64,000 nt of DNA from Paludibacteraceae bacterium (GCA_017527495.1 JAFXPY010000001.1:1-64000), one strand, 5' to 3'. Shown: positions 43,972 through 51,791, counted from the first letter of the stretch. Notes: generated by a model from the letters alone, not told the origin. Translations and numbers: made by a program.

Positions 43972-44712
43972 ATGGCAACATTCGCATATAAATATTGCCC
44001 TTGGAACAAGTTTACTAAAATGCTTATCTACAATAGGATAATGCACTTTAGTGACCCTCTGACATTTAATGATAGATATGATTGCCAACCTTGCGGAGCA
44101 TATAATGGTATAACTCCCGAAGACTATTCTTGGGACATTCGGGAAGATGCCAACAAACGAAGGAAACTACTTGCCAAAATTGAAGCTGAACGCCCAAAAT
44201 TTAATGAACAAGTTTCTAAATATGGAGTTGCATGTTTTTCTAAATCTTGCAACATTCCCAAGATGTGGGCACACTATGCTGATAGGAATAGGGGAGTATG
44301 TTTGAAATTCGATTTGGATTTATTGGGATTTCGCGGACTGCATAAGGATATGCTTTATTCTGACAAACGGCAAATTTTTGATTTCGCTTCTAAAGAGATA
44401 GATGAAAGTGTATGGTTCTTTGCAAAATCAACAGACTGGCAAGAGGAACAGGAAATCAGATATTTGGTTTACCCTCCCAAAAAGAAAGATGCAAAGAGAG
44501 TACAACGAAACTTCCGCTATCCTAAAGATGCACTCATTGAGATTATTTTTGGATCAGAGTGGACTTTCGACCAATGGCACGATGAAATGCACACTCTCAT
44601 AGATAATGACATCTATGTGAAATTAGCCTTTATGGAACAAATGATAGACCAAAGGACTTTTGAATACAAAAAAGCTGATATTGATTATAAAGTTACAGTA
44701 CCATCCAATTAG
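43972..44712 (+). CDS. DUF2971-family protein
   Basis: 246 aa with DUF2971 landmarks: YKYCPWNKFTKMLIYNRIMH, FSDPLTFNDRYDC, ACFSKSCNIPKMWAHYADRN, GVCLKFDLD, WQEEQEIRYLVYP. The family is widespread in phage-defence regions but its biochemical role is unclear. It follows the LlaJI genes at 32 bp and may be an accessory effector of the island. Confidence 0.85.
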   Translation: MATFAYKYCPWNKFTKMLIYNRIMHFSDPLTFNDRYDCQPCGAYNGITPEDYSWDIREDANKRRKLLAKIEAERPKFNEQVSKYGVACFSKSCNIPKMWAHYADRNRGVCLKFDLDLLGFRGLHKDMLYSDKRQIFDFASKEIDESVWFFAKSTDWQEEQEIRYLVYPPKKKDAKRVQRNFRYPKDALIEIIFGSEWTFDQWHDEMHTLIDNDIYVKLAFMEQMIDQRTFEYKKADIDYKVTVPSN

Positions 44713-44714
44713 CC

Positions 44715-45140
44715 ATGCACCTCTACATCGCGTCCTCTTGGAGGAATACATATTATCCCGAAGTCGTTACCGCGCTACGCGCAGTGGGACACGAGGTGTA
44801 CGACTTTCGCAATCCGCCCTCAGGCGACCCCGGATTTCATTGGATCGATGTGGATGTCGATTGTGCCGATTGGTCGCCGGAGCAATATCAAACCAACCTC
44901 ACGCACCCATTGGCAGAGCGTCAGTTCAAGAACGACATTGACGCTATGAGTGCTTGCGATGCTTGTGTGCTTGTCTTGCCTTGTGGCAGATCCGCGCACA
45001 CCGAAGCCGGTTGGTTTGCAGGACACGGCAAGTCGGTCTATGTGCTAATCCCGGACAAAGATAGTTTTGAACCCGAACTGATGTACAAACTTTTCACCAA
45101 AGTCTGCATCAGTCTTGATGAATTGATTGAGAGTTTATGA
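44715..45140 (+). CDS. Nucleoside 2-deoxyribosyltransferase-like protein
   Basis: 141 aa: MHLYIASSWRNTYYPEVVTA, EVYDFRNP, MSACDACVLVLPCGRSAHTEAGWFAGHGK, VYVLIPD. This is the pattern of the nucleoside deoxyribosyltransferase superfamily, where the Glu of HTEAG is catalytic. It could salvage nucleosides or act on nucleotides in a defence pathway. Starts 2 bp after the DUF2971 gene; its stop overlaps the next small frame. Confidence 0.87.
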   Translation: MHLYIASSWRNTYYPEVVTALRAVGHEVYDFRNPPSGDPGFHWIDVDVDCADWSPEQYQTNLTHPLAERQFKNDIDAMSACDACVLVLPCGRSAHTEAGWFAGHGKSVYVLIPDKDSFEPELMYKLFTKVCISLDELIESL

Positions 45141-45229
45141 AATTAGCAGTACGTTTTAGATATTACAAGCCTGTTGAGCCGTCTATGAACATAGTAGAGA
45201 TGACGGATGAGCAATGGGATATGAAATAG
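45137..45229 (+). CDS. 30-aa peptide coupled to the deoxyribosyltransferase
   Basis: MKLAVRFRYYKPVEPSMNIV continuing EMTDEQWDMK, in a 4-nt ATGA overlap with the upstream gene and followed at once by the next. Small size and tight coupling suggest it is real, but there is no other evidence. Confidence 0.4.
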   Translation: MKLAVRFRYYKPVEPSMNIVEMTDEQWDMK

Positions 45230-45236
45230 ATTGAAT

Positions 45237-45587
45237 ATGATACAGCCATCAAAGAAAGATTTATTAGAGCGCACTCGTTTCTATAAGGGAGAGGAGAAAC
45301 CGGAAGAGCTGCTGAATAATATTGAAATGGCAGGTCTTTATTGGGACTATGAGCGTGTATGGGTTGAGCAAGAACTTAATCCGGAAGATTTCTACAAAGA
45401 GACGGTCGCTTACTTCCAACGCAAATTTAAGGGAGTTAGGCTTTGCACGGATGTTCCTATCGGACTACAGGCTATTTTCGCTAATCGCATAGAGCATTGG
45501 GGAAATTGTCAAGTTACTCTCAATAGTCTCAATCGTTTTATCGAAGGCTATCTTAAAGCCGCTGACGAATACAACAGACAGAAATGA
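45237..45587 (+). CDS. Hypothetical protein, 116 aa
   Basis: Starting at the ATG at 45237 (MIQPSKKDLLERTRFYKGEE), helical and acidic, overlaps the membrane protein gene by 4 bp (ATGA). Function not recognised. Confidence 0.6.
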   Translation: MIQPSKKDLLERTRFYKGEEKPEELLNNIEMAGLYWDYERVWVEQELNPEDFYKETVAYFQRKFKGVRLCTDVPIGLQAIFANRIEHWGNCQVTLNSLNRFIEGYLKAADEYNRQK

Positions 45588-45784
45588 AACTGAAGAAAAG
45601 GAAAATAAAATTTGCAGCCATCTTTTTCCTCTGTTGGTTCGGCTTTATGGTCTTGCTGGTTGACGGAATCATAGGTTTTCAATCATTGGTTGACTATTTC
45701 GGCTCATACGCATTAGTTGAAATTACGTTATTGCTTTTGGTCGCCTTACCGACATTGGCTGTTTATAAATTTGTAAAAGAATAA
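45584..45784 (+). CDS. Small two-TM membrane protein, 66 aa
   Basis: Basic N-terminus (MKLKKRKIKF), then two hydrophobic helices (AAIFFLCWFGFMVLLVDGII; LVEITLLLLVALPTLAVY). Coupled to the preceding gene. Orientation and role unknown. Confidence 0.6.
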   Translation: MKLKKRKIKFAAIFFLCWFGFMVLLVDGIIGFQSLVDYFGSYALVEITLLLLVALPTLAVYKFVKE

Positions 45785-45801
45785 ACTTAATATATGAACA
45801 C

Positions 45802-46440
45802 ATGAAAAAGATATTTACCATTATCATATTGGGACTATTTCTGAATAGTTGTGGATATTATTGTTATGTTTCTTCCATCGGCAACGAACCAACAAGTCAA
45901 TTATACTACATTTTGCCCAATAATCCCAACCTTGTAGGAGATTTAGAATTTGAGCAGTACGCAGACATGTTGGCATCTGCATTAGATAGGGTCGGATATA
46001 AAAATGTGCCGGAAGAACAAGCTGAAGTTATTATATATTTTGATTGGCAAATAGGAAACTTGACGTCAGAGTCAGGCTCAATTCCATACACTTATAATAC
46101 ATATTCCACAGCAACCACAACGAATTGGGTTTCTACAGCTTATGGGTCATACCCACAAATGAGTACAACTACTATTGCAACACCTCACACAAGTTATTTA
46201 TCATATAGTAATGACTATTCTCCAATAGCCGTTCATGTTATTGCCGTTGATAAGCAGACACGGAAACAAATTTGGAAAACGACCATCAACGACAAATTAG
46301 AATATAATAAAACCACGCTGAAGAGTTTGATGCCGGTAATGCTATATGCAGGCAGCAAATACTTTGGAGCGACTGCCGAAGGTCGAGTTGATTTGTTTCC
46401 GTCAGAAGTGACAAATCAAGGCATTGCATGGCCTTATTAA
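45802..46440 (+). CDS. DUF4136-like lipoprotein, 212 aa
   Basis: The signal peptide with lipobox (FTIIILGLFLNSC) is followed by a DUF4136-type sequence: LYYILPNNPNLVGDLEFEQYA, AEVIIYFDWQIGN, and Ser/Thr/Tyr-rich middle. Exported and lipid-anchored. It is the last gene of the island before a terminator, so a prophage-borne envelope protein expressed in the lysogen. Confidence 0.75.
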   Translation: MKKIFTIIILGLFLNSCGYYCYVSSIGNEPTSQLYYILPNNPNLVGDLEFEQYADMLASALDRVGYKNVPEEQAEVIIYFDWQIGNLTSESGSIPYTYNTYSTATTTNWVSTAYGSYPQMSTTTIATPHTSYLSYSNDYSPIAVHVIAVDKQTRKQIWKTTINDKLEYNKTTLKSLMPVMLYAGSKYFGATAEGRVDLFPSEVTNQGIAWPY

Positions 46441-46472
46441 ATAACTTATTCCACAGGGTGTGGAAAGCGGGG

Positions 46473-46510
46473 AGAGTGGAGTTTTATTTTTTTTCTCCAC
46501 TCTTTTTTTT
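46473..46510 (+). terminator. Terminator ending the restriction island
   Basis: AGAGTGGAG/CTCCACTCT around a T-rich loop, then eight Ts. Late promoter 5 begins at the next base. Confidence 0.88.
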
Positions 46511-46545
46511 GTCTTTTCCCCCTCTAACTTCCTGCCATATCTTTG
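46511..46545 (+). promoter_or_regulatory. Late promoter 5, GTCTTTT type
   Basis: GTCTTTT (46511-46517), 20-nt spacer, TATCTTTG (46538-46545). Confidence 0.75.
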
Positions 46546-46581
46546 CAGAAACTAATTCGCAAATATATGGCAGTTTCTTTT
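46532..46581 (+). terminator. Hairpin overlapping late promoter 5 and the next start codon
   Basis: CTGCCATATCTTTGC (46532-46546) pairs with GCAAATATATGGCAG (46559-46573) with one mismatch. The ATG at 46567 lies in the 3' arm; a T-rich stretch follows. Confidence 0.55.
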
Positions 46582-47643
46582 ACCTCGCTCACTAAAACGC
46601 ACTACTTCACCTCGGAGTTAGAAACGGTTACCATCACCACTGACTCGCCGATAGTTGAATTTCACATCTATCATCAAGGAACGCCGCACGGCGATGATGA
46701 CGGACGCACACTCCTTTTTCAATCTGAATATGCCGTCCGCAATTCCCGAATGACCATCTATGACATCGCAGAAATCCTCGAAACGCACCTTGAGCAAAAC
46801 CTCGTTACCGTACAAGAGTACGTCTTTGTCGCAATCGCCAACGGTGAAACGGCAGAGCAATCCCTTACCTGCTGTTTTTGCAAACAACGTTTTGAAGATG
46901 CTGAAGACTTCATCGTAAATCATTTTCTCACCACGCATATCTCAAGGCTAATTCCGGCAAACGGCGAATTAACCCTCACGTATTATGTCGAGCCGGGAAC
47001 TTCCTCCGTAACCGTAACATTCAAAGTTACTTACAGAACAGCAGACGGCAGCATCCACACCGGCAAAACAACCCAATATCGCATGCCGGCTTTCGGCAAT
47101 AACTACCTCTACATCTCCGCCAAAAATATCAAGCAATGGATGAGTTATTACTTCGGAAACGGCGAAGAACTCCTCTCTGTCAAAATCACCATTGGGAAAC
47201 GGCAAGCTCACATCTATTTCACCCCCTCTCGGGAAACGCGCATCTTTTCCTTCAGAAACGCCTTTAATTGCCTTGACACGGTTTTCTTATCCACCAAGCG
47301 TATCACGAAAACGGAAACTAAATCCACCATCGCAACATTATGCAACCAGAAACTGCAATACGATATCGAGCACACTCGCTCGTATCGTGAAACTACTTCG
47401 CAACTCACCAAAGATGAAGCACTCTTAATAACTGAAATGCTTACCTCAAAGTATGTAGCAATTCAAGAAGACGGCATCAAAGAACCCATCCTCATCACTG
47501 ATTACAAATCTGAAATCACTGATGAGCAAGGCGAAGGCAACACTCTTGAATTTGAGTGGGAATATGCCTCTGTACGTTACAAAATTGATAAAGACCTGTT
47601 CACACGCATCTTCACAACCGAATACGAAAAACCCTTCGCCTAA
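46567..47643 (+). CDS. Hypothetical phage tail-region protein with zinc-finger-like motif, 358 aa
   Basis: The ATG at 46567 (MAVSFTSLTK) is preferred; an upstream start lies in the promoter. The protein is beta-rich, like tail proteins. Near residue 105, CCFCKQRFEDAEDFIVNHF with a following TTH gives Cys-x2-Cys...His...His spacing like a C2H2 zinc finger, unusual for a virion protein. It shares a 1-nt overlap with the next gene. Confidence 0.6.
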   Translation: MAVSFTSLTKTHYFTSELETVTITTDSPIVEFHIYHQGTPHGDDDGRTLLFQSEYAVRNSRMTIYDIAEILETHLEQNLVTVQEYVFVAIANGETAEQSLTCCFCKQRFEDAEDFIVNHFLTTHISRLIPANGELTLTYYVEPGTSSVTVTFKVTYRTADGSIHTGKTTQYRMPAFGNNYLYISAKNIKQWMSYYFGNGEELLSVKITIGKRQAHIYFTPSRETRIFSFRNAFNCLDTVFLSTKRITKTETKSTIATLCNQKLQYDIEHTRSYRETTSQLTKDEALLITEMLTSKYVAIQEDGIKEPILITDYKSEITDEQGEGNTLEFEWEYASVRYKIDKDLFTRIFTTEYEKPFA

Positions 47644-48086
47644 TGCCCACTACCGCCCACACCTCGCCCCAAGTCAGCGCAGACCAAGCGCAAGAGCAAC
47701 GCCAAAAATACATCGAAGCCTTCAACGGCACGATGATACAGATTTGGCAGGAACGCATCACGCTGCTTGATGTCATCGACACCGGCACATTACTTCGCTC
47801 GCCACTCTCACTGCCAATCCACGCAGACGGTCGTTTCTTTGAAATCTCCCTCTCACAGCAGTTCATCGAGTACGGACTTTGGCAAGACTACGGAGTCGGC
47901 GGAGAAACGCCCCGAGGCAACAGTGGTGACATCGGACGCGCTAAAGTCCGCAAACGCCGACCTTGGTTCAGCAAGAAATACTATGCTTCAGTTATGAATC
48001 TTCGTGACTTCCTCGCTGAAAACATCGGACACGAGTTTCAAGGCATCATAGCCGATACCTTTGCCCGCACCAACAAAATATATTAA
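47643..48086 (+). CDS. Tail completion/HK97 gp10-like protein, 147 aa
   Basis: Pattern IDTGTLLRSPLSLP, FIEYGLWQDYGVGGETPRGN, RKRRPWFSKKYYASV fits the small head-tail joining proteins of Bacteroidales siphoviruses. Position between terminase and fibre genes supports a connector role. Confidence 0.65.
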   Translation: MPTTAHTSPQVSADQAQEQRQKYIEAFNGTMIQIWQERITLLDVIDTGTLLRSPLSLPIHADGRFFEISLSQQFIEYGLWQDYGVGGETPRGNSGDIGRAKVRKRRPWFSKKYYASVMNLRDFLAENIGHEFQGIIADTFARTNKIY

Positions 48087-48092
48087 ACACGC

Positions 48093-48127
48093 GTCTTTTC
48101 GACACTTCAAAAAGCCGCATATTTTTG
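48093..48127 (+). promoter_or_regulatory. Late promoter 6 (fibre/lysis operon), GTCTTTT type
   Basis: GTCTTTT (48093-48099), 20-nt spacer, TATTTTTG (48120-48127). No inverted repeat accompanies this one. Confidence 0.75.
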
Positions 48128-48147
48128 CAATACAAAATTCAAATCTT

Positions 48148-50274
48148 ATGGATAGAATAATTAACACCGAATCCCAATTAGAACAGTTTGCAGCCATCAG
48201 CGACCCTAACAGCATCGCACCGCAGACTGTCGCAAACTTGCTTTCCTACCTGCTTGAACGCGTTGACGATGCCATTGATGAAATCTATGGTGACGGCAGC
48301 ACAATAAAGGTTTTCGCCTACAATGGCGGCGAAATCAGTGAACTGCTAAACAACCTCGATGAGCGTATCTTGCAACTTAAATACTATGCTGAAAATGAAA
48401 TCGGCACATCCAATGTTCAGACATTCATGACCGGCACCCTTGATGACATTCTGACAAATCTTAACACTCGCCTCACGCAGGGCTACAAACTACCGCACAT
48501 CCGTGTTACATCAATGACAGACGAAATACTGACAACGCTAAATGATGGAGTATATAGCGTCATTGAAGGTACAACCCCATTCATATTTGTAGTTTCCACA
48601 AATAAAACATACCAATACTATTTCCGCGTCAATCCGACAAACATTATATATCATTCAAGACGGCTAAATTCCGGCGAATACACTGAATGGAAACGGTTAG
48701 TATTCAAATCTCAAGAAGTAACCGAACCCATTTCCACAACCATAGAAGACGGTCAATATACATTTGAAATCCCGAAAGAATATCTCAACACTGACACGCT
48801 CATTCATATAAAAGCCTTAAATGAAGACACGGGGCTGACATATTTTGTCGGTTATTTCTCATGCTCTTACAACTATGAAACGGACATTTATTCTTACAAC
48901 ATCTTCGCCCCAACAGGCATTTACTCTGCCACTGCAGCGCAAAATGCCAACCCCACAAATTGGACTTTCAAACCCTTCGCATCACAAGACGACATCGATA
49001 CATTGCAAGGTCGTACCGGCATGCTCACAGACACAGTCAATCAAGCGGCAACGACAATCAACCGCCATAATACAGAAATAGCAGACCTCACAACAGGTCT
49101 TGAAAAAACCGCATCTTCACTCACAGCCCTACAACAGCAAATGCACAGGACAGAGCAAACCATATCAAGCCTAACCCAACGCATTGCTGAACTTGAGCAG
49201 AGCGCACAGACTCTTACCACACAACTGACCAACCGAATCAACAACCTCGCAAGGCAAATACCAACGCTCACGCGTTTCATTGATATGCAAATCGAGTACG
49301 ACCAAGAAAATAGCGTCATCTTCACATCTTTAGACCCGAACTTCGATATTGATAATCTCGAAAGTGGTGTTTGGCTCGCAAAATGTACCGACCCCGACAA
49401 CATAGTCTATTCAGGACTATGGATACAAACCGACCTCGGAAACGGCATCAAGACGCAAGTCGGCTTAGGCATGGCAGGCACACTCGCCTATACCTGCCGA
49501 AGAATCGCTTTCAACGACACATGGCTACCATTTTTAGTTGGGACACAAACGATTAACTTAAAGCAACAGCCAAGTTATAGTTACACAATAGGACACGTTG
49601 TCGGAAGCAATATAACAGATAAAAATCAAATAGACCAATCAATTGTTCAGCAACTTATGGACAATGGTTTCATCAACGAATCATTCATGACAGGTTTTCA
49701 AGAAGGTACGAGCCACAATCCCTACTACAACGACACCCCTGAAGAAACTAACCGTTATGATGAAGGCTATGAAGCCGGTTATAATGATGTTTTCCAAGGT
49801 GAAACTACCAACCCCTATGACATTGATCAATATCACTACGACTATCAAACATGGGAAGACGGTTATTCACATGGTTGGGCTGAAAATCCGAATAACCCCG
49901 ACAACCAAGACAATACCGAACAATTACAAGTCATCTATGAAGAAGGCTACCAAGCAGGAAGCAACGATACATATCAAGGCGAAACGCCCAACCCATACGA
50001 AGAAGGCGTAGCAGAAGATGAATGGACAAATTGGCAAAACGGCTACGCAGCAGGTTGGAGCGAAAATTCAAGCAATCCCGACAGCCCCAACTATATTCCT
50101 GAAGATGAACCACAAGAAAACATGTACGAAGAAGGCTATCAAGCAGGAATAACAGATGAATATGAAAATCAAACTCCCAACCCATATTCACAAACAGATC
50201 AAATGGAAGCCTTTAATCAAGGCTATGAAGCAGGTTGGTCGAATAACCCTAATAATTCAAACTATCAACCATAA
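48148..50274 (+). CDS. Tail fibre-like protein with RMF-like C-terminal repeats, 708 aa
   Basis: The start at 48148 (MDRIINTESQLEQFAAISDP) follows promoter 6. An N-terminal helical virion-attachment region, a beta-rich middle, and a coiled coil around residues 310-390 (TASSLTALQQQMHRTEQTIS) resemble a tail fibre. The C-terminal ~170 residues hold repeats of the form EGYQAGxNDxYxGETPNPY...WxxGYxAGW, close to ribosome-modulation-factor/CrpP-like sequence. The fibre call is inferred from the architecture. Confidence 0.68.
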   Translation: MDRIINTESQLEQFAAISDPNSIAPQTVANLLSYLLERVDDAIDEIYGDGSTIKVFAYNGGEISELLNNLDERILQLKYYAENEIGTSNVQTFMTGTLDDILTNLNTRLTQGYKLPHIRVTSMTDEILTTLNDGVYSVIEGTTPFIFVVSTNKTYQYYFRVNPTNIIYHSRRLNSGEYTEWKRLVFKSQEVTEPISTTIEDGQYTFEIPKEYLNTDTLIHIKALNEDTGLTYFVGYFSCSYNYETDIYSYNIFAPTGIYSATAAQNANPTNWTFKPFASQDDIDTLQGRTGMLTDTVNQAATTINRHNTEIADLTTGLEKTASSLTALQQQMHRTEQTISSLTQRIAELEQSAQTLTTQLTNRINNLARQIPTLTRFIDMQIEYDQENSVIFTSLDPNFDIDNLESGVWLAKCTDPDNIVYSGLWIQTDLGNGIKTQVGLGMAGTLAYTCRRIAFNDTWLPFLVGTQTINLKQQPSYSYTIGHVVGSNITDKNQIDQSIVQQLMDNGFINESFMTGFQEGTSHNPYYNDTPEETNRYDEGYEAGYNDVFQGETTNPYDIDQYHYDYQTWEDGYSHGWAENPNNPDNQDNTEQLQVIYEEGYQAGSNDTYQGETPNPYEEGVAEDEWTNWQNGYAAGWSENSSNPDSPNYIPEDEPQENMYEEGYQAGITDEYENQTPNPYSQTDQMEAFNQGYEAGWSNNPNNSNYQP

Positions 50275-50363
50275 ACAAATATGAAATTTAGTGCAAGACA
50301 AGTGCAAGTTCCAACGGGCTTGTGCAACTTGGCGAAGCCTAAATTCTATAAAAATTTATTTTT

Positions 50364-50624
50364 ATGACACAGAAAATTAAAAAGCGCACCCAAGCGGAGC
50401 GCAAACTGACCCTTCAGTTAATCCTCGCTTTTGTCATGGCAATCTTCGGTTGCGTAATGATAATTGCCGCCTTTATCGTACCGCCTACCGGCGAAATACA
50501 CCCCTCAATCATCGCCGCTTTCGGTGAAATCCTCACCTTTGCCGGAGCAGTCCTCGGCATCGACTACAACTACAAATTCAAAACTCACAACAAAAAGGAG
50601 GTCGAAGATGAGAACAATCAATGA
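50364..50624 (+). CDS. Holin-like membrane protein, 86 aa
   Basis: Basic start (TQKIKKRTQAERKLTLQ), two hydrophobic helices (LILAFVMAIFGCVMIIAAFI; IIAAFGEILTFAGAVLGIDY) and a charged tail: the profile of a class II holin. It overlaps the amidase gene by 17 bp in a lysis cassette. Confidence 0.7.
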   Translation: MTQKIKKRTQAERKLTLQLILAFVMAIFGCVMIIAAFIVPPTGEIHPSIIAAFGEILTFAGAVLGIDYNYKFKTHNKKEVEDENNQ

Positions 50625-51015
50625 AATCATAGTCCATTGCACGGCAACCCGTGCCGGGCAGCGTTTCACTGTCAATGATGTTCGCAAGTGGCATCTTGAA
50701 AGAGGCTTCAACGACATCGGTTATCATTTTCTCGTCTTGCTCGATGGTACAATCCAATCCGGACGACCGCTTGAAAAAGCCGGTGCGCACTGTGTAGGGC
50801 ACAACAAAAATTCCATAGGTGTTTGCTATGTTGGCGGACTTGATTCAGAAGGCAAGCCTTGCGATACGCGCACTACCGAACAAAAAGACGCCTTATTGTG
50901 GCTTTTGAAAGACCTCAAAAAACAATTCCCCCACGCCGTTATTCACTCACATCGAGATTTTGCAAACAAAGCATGCCCAAGTTTCGATGCAACCAAGGAG
51001 TATTATGCAATATAG
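50608..51015 (+). CDS. N-acetylmuramoyl-L-alanine amidase (endolysin)
   Basis: 135 aa, amidase_2/T7-lysozyme-like: INEIIVHCTATRAGQ (first Zn His), DIGYHFLVLLDGTIQSGRP, GHNKNSIGVCYVGG, HSHRDFANKACPSFD (second His and Cys). It cleaves the amide bond of peptidoglycan for lysis. An AAGGAGG Shine-Dalgarno lies 8 bp upstream, strong for a Bacteroidota gene. Confidence 0.92.
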   Translation: MRTINEIIVHCTATRAGQRFTVNDVRKWHLERGFNDIGYHFLVLLDGTIQSGRPLEKAGAHCVGHNKNSIGVCYVGGLDSEGKPCDTRTTEQKDALLWLLKDLKKQFPHAVIHSHRDFANKACPSFDATKEYYAI

Positions 51016-51562
51016 AAATCTTTTGTTTTTGCTCATTATCGCTTTAGCGTTTAACGGCTGTGCCGTCAAACGCCATAGCGTCATCAATACGGAGCAACAT
51101 ACTGACAACTTTCGACTGCAAAATACTTTGCAGACCAAAGTTTTGCTTGACAGTATGTTGCAAAGTGTTGATTTCAGTGCTGACAGCGTTATAATTCTTG
51201 TAACGCCGTCAGCACCAAGTGTTGTGGAAGCGGACAGTATGCAGCCGGCAGATTATTCGGCTCAGACTTCGTTTTCGCTGAATAGTCCGCCGTCTATTCG
51301 CATTACTGCCCACAATCCACAAATAAAAAAGCAAAAACAAAAAAATACCCTGGTACTAACGCAACAGGTCGAGCAAGACTCGATGGCGAGCAAAACATCT
51401 GCTAATAGCCACGCCGATGTATCTAACGATACAGTCGGAGTGGCACGACCCGCTCATAGCACCACTGCCGTACTGATTATCGCAATTCTACTAATTGCGA
51501 TAATGGTCGGCGTGGGCTACTTCGCGTTCAAAAAAATAATTTGGCACAAATTATTTTTTTGA
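51005..51562 (+). CDS. Candidate unimolecular spanin-like lipoprotein, 185 aa
   Basis: Starts inside the amidase end (ATG at 51005): signal/lipobox FLLIIALAFNGC, a hydrophilic periplasmic span with Gln-rich stretch, and a C-terminal membrane helix (TTAVLIIAILLIAIMVGVGY). An outer-membrane lipid anchor plus inner-membrane helix is the topology of u-spanins, which fuse the membranes in the last step of lysis. Position after holin and endolysin fits. Its stop codon lies in RNA element B. Confidence 0.65.
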   Translation: MQYRNLLFLLIIALAFNGCAVKRHSVINTEQHTDNFRLQNTLQTKVLLDSMLQSVDFSADSVIILVTPSAPSVVEADSMQPADYSAQTSFSLNSPPSIRITAHNPQIKKQKQKNTLVLTQQVEQDSMASKTSANSHADVSNDTVGVARPAHSTTAVLIIAILLIAIMVGVGYFAFKKIIWHKLFF

Positions 51563-51628
51563 GAGGAGAAATGGCGGCGACCCTAATCGGACGCAGTCCG
51601 TTTCCGTGTCGCAAGCCAATTTCGACGA
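51530..51628 (+). repeat. Structured RNA element copy B (at the spanin-like stop codon)
   Basis: Palindrome AAAAAAATAATTTG/complement, then GAGAGGA, helix GAAAT+GGC/GCC+ATTTC, helix GCGAC/GTCGC, hairpin CGGAC-GCA-GTCCG, closing GACGA. The UGA stop of the upstream gene consists of the last palindrome base plus GA. Confidence 0.7.
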
Positions 51629-51698
51629 GGGCACTATCGTTGCTGTTATCGTCTTATTAGCCGTTTTGCTTATCGCTACCATAGTCCTAATTATTTAC

Positions 51699-51791
51699 AA
51701 ATCAAAAACTCGCTTTTTGATTTGAGAGGAAGAACCGCAGCGACCTCAAACGGAAGCAGTCCGTTTCCGTGTCGCAAACGTGTTCTGACGA
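51699..51791 (+). repeat. Structured RNA element copy C
   Basis: Palindrome AAATCAAAAA/TTTTTGATTT, GAGAGGA, helix AGAAC/GTTCT, helix GCGAC/GTCGC, hairpin ACGGA/TCCGT, closing GACGA. Between B and C an open frame encodes a second membrane helix (TIVAVIVLLAVLLIATIVLI) and stops at the same position of the element. Confidence 0.7.

Noticed and set aside
32194-51791. Diversity-generating retroelement template/variable repeats
   Set aside because: The three similar copies differ in paired positions, not at adenines, and no reverse transcriptase gene exists in the window.
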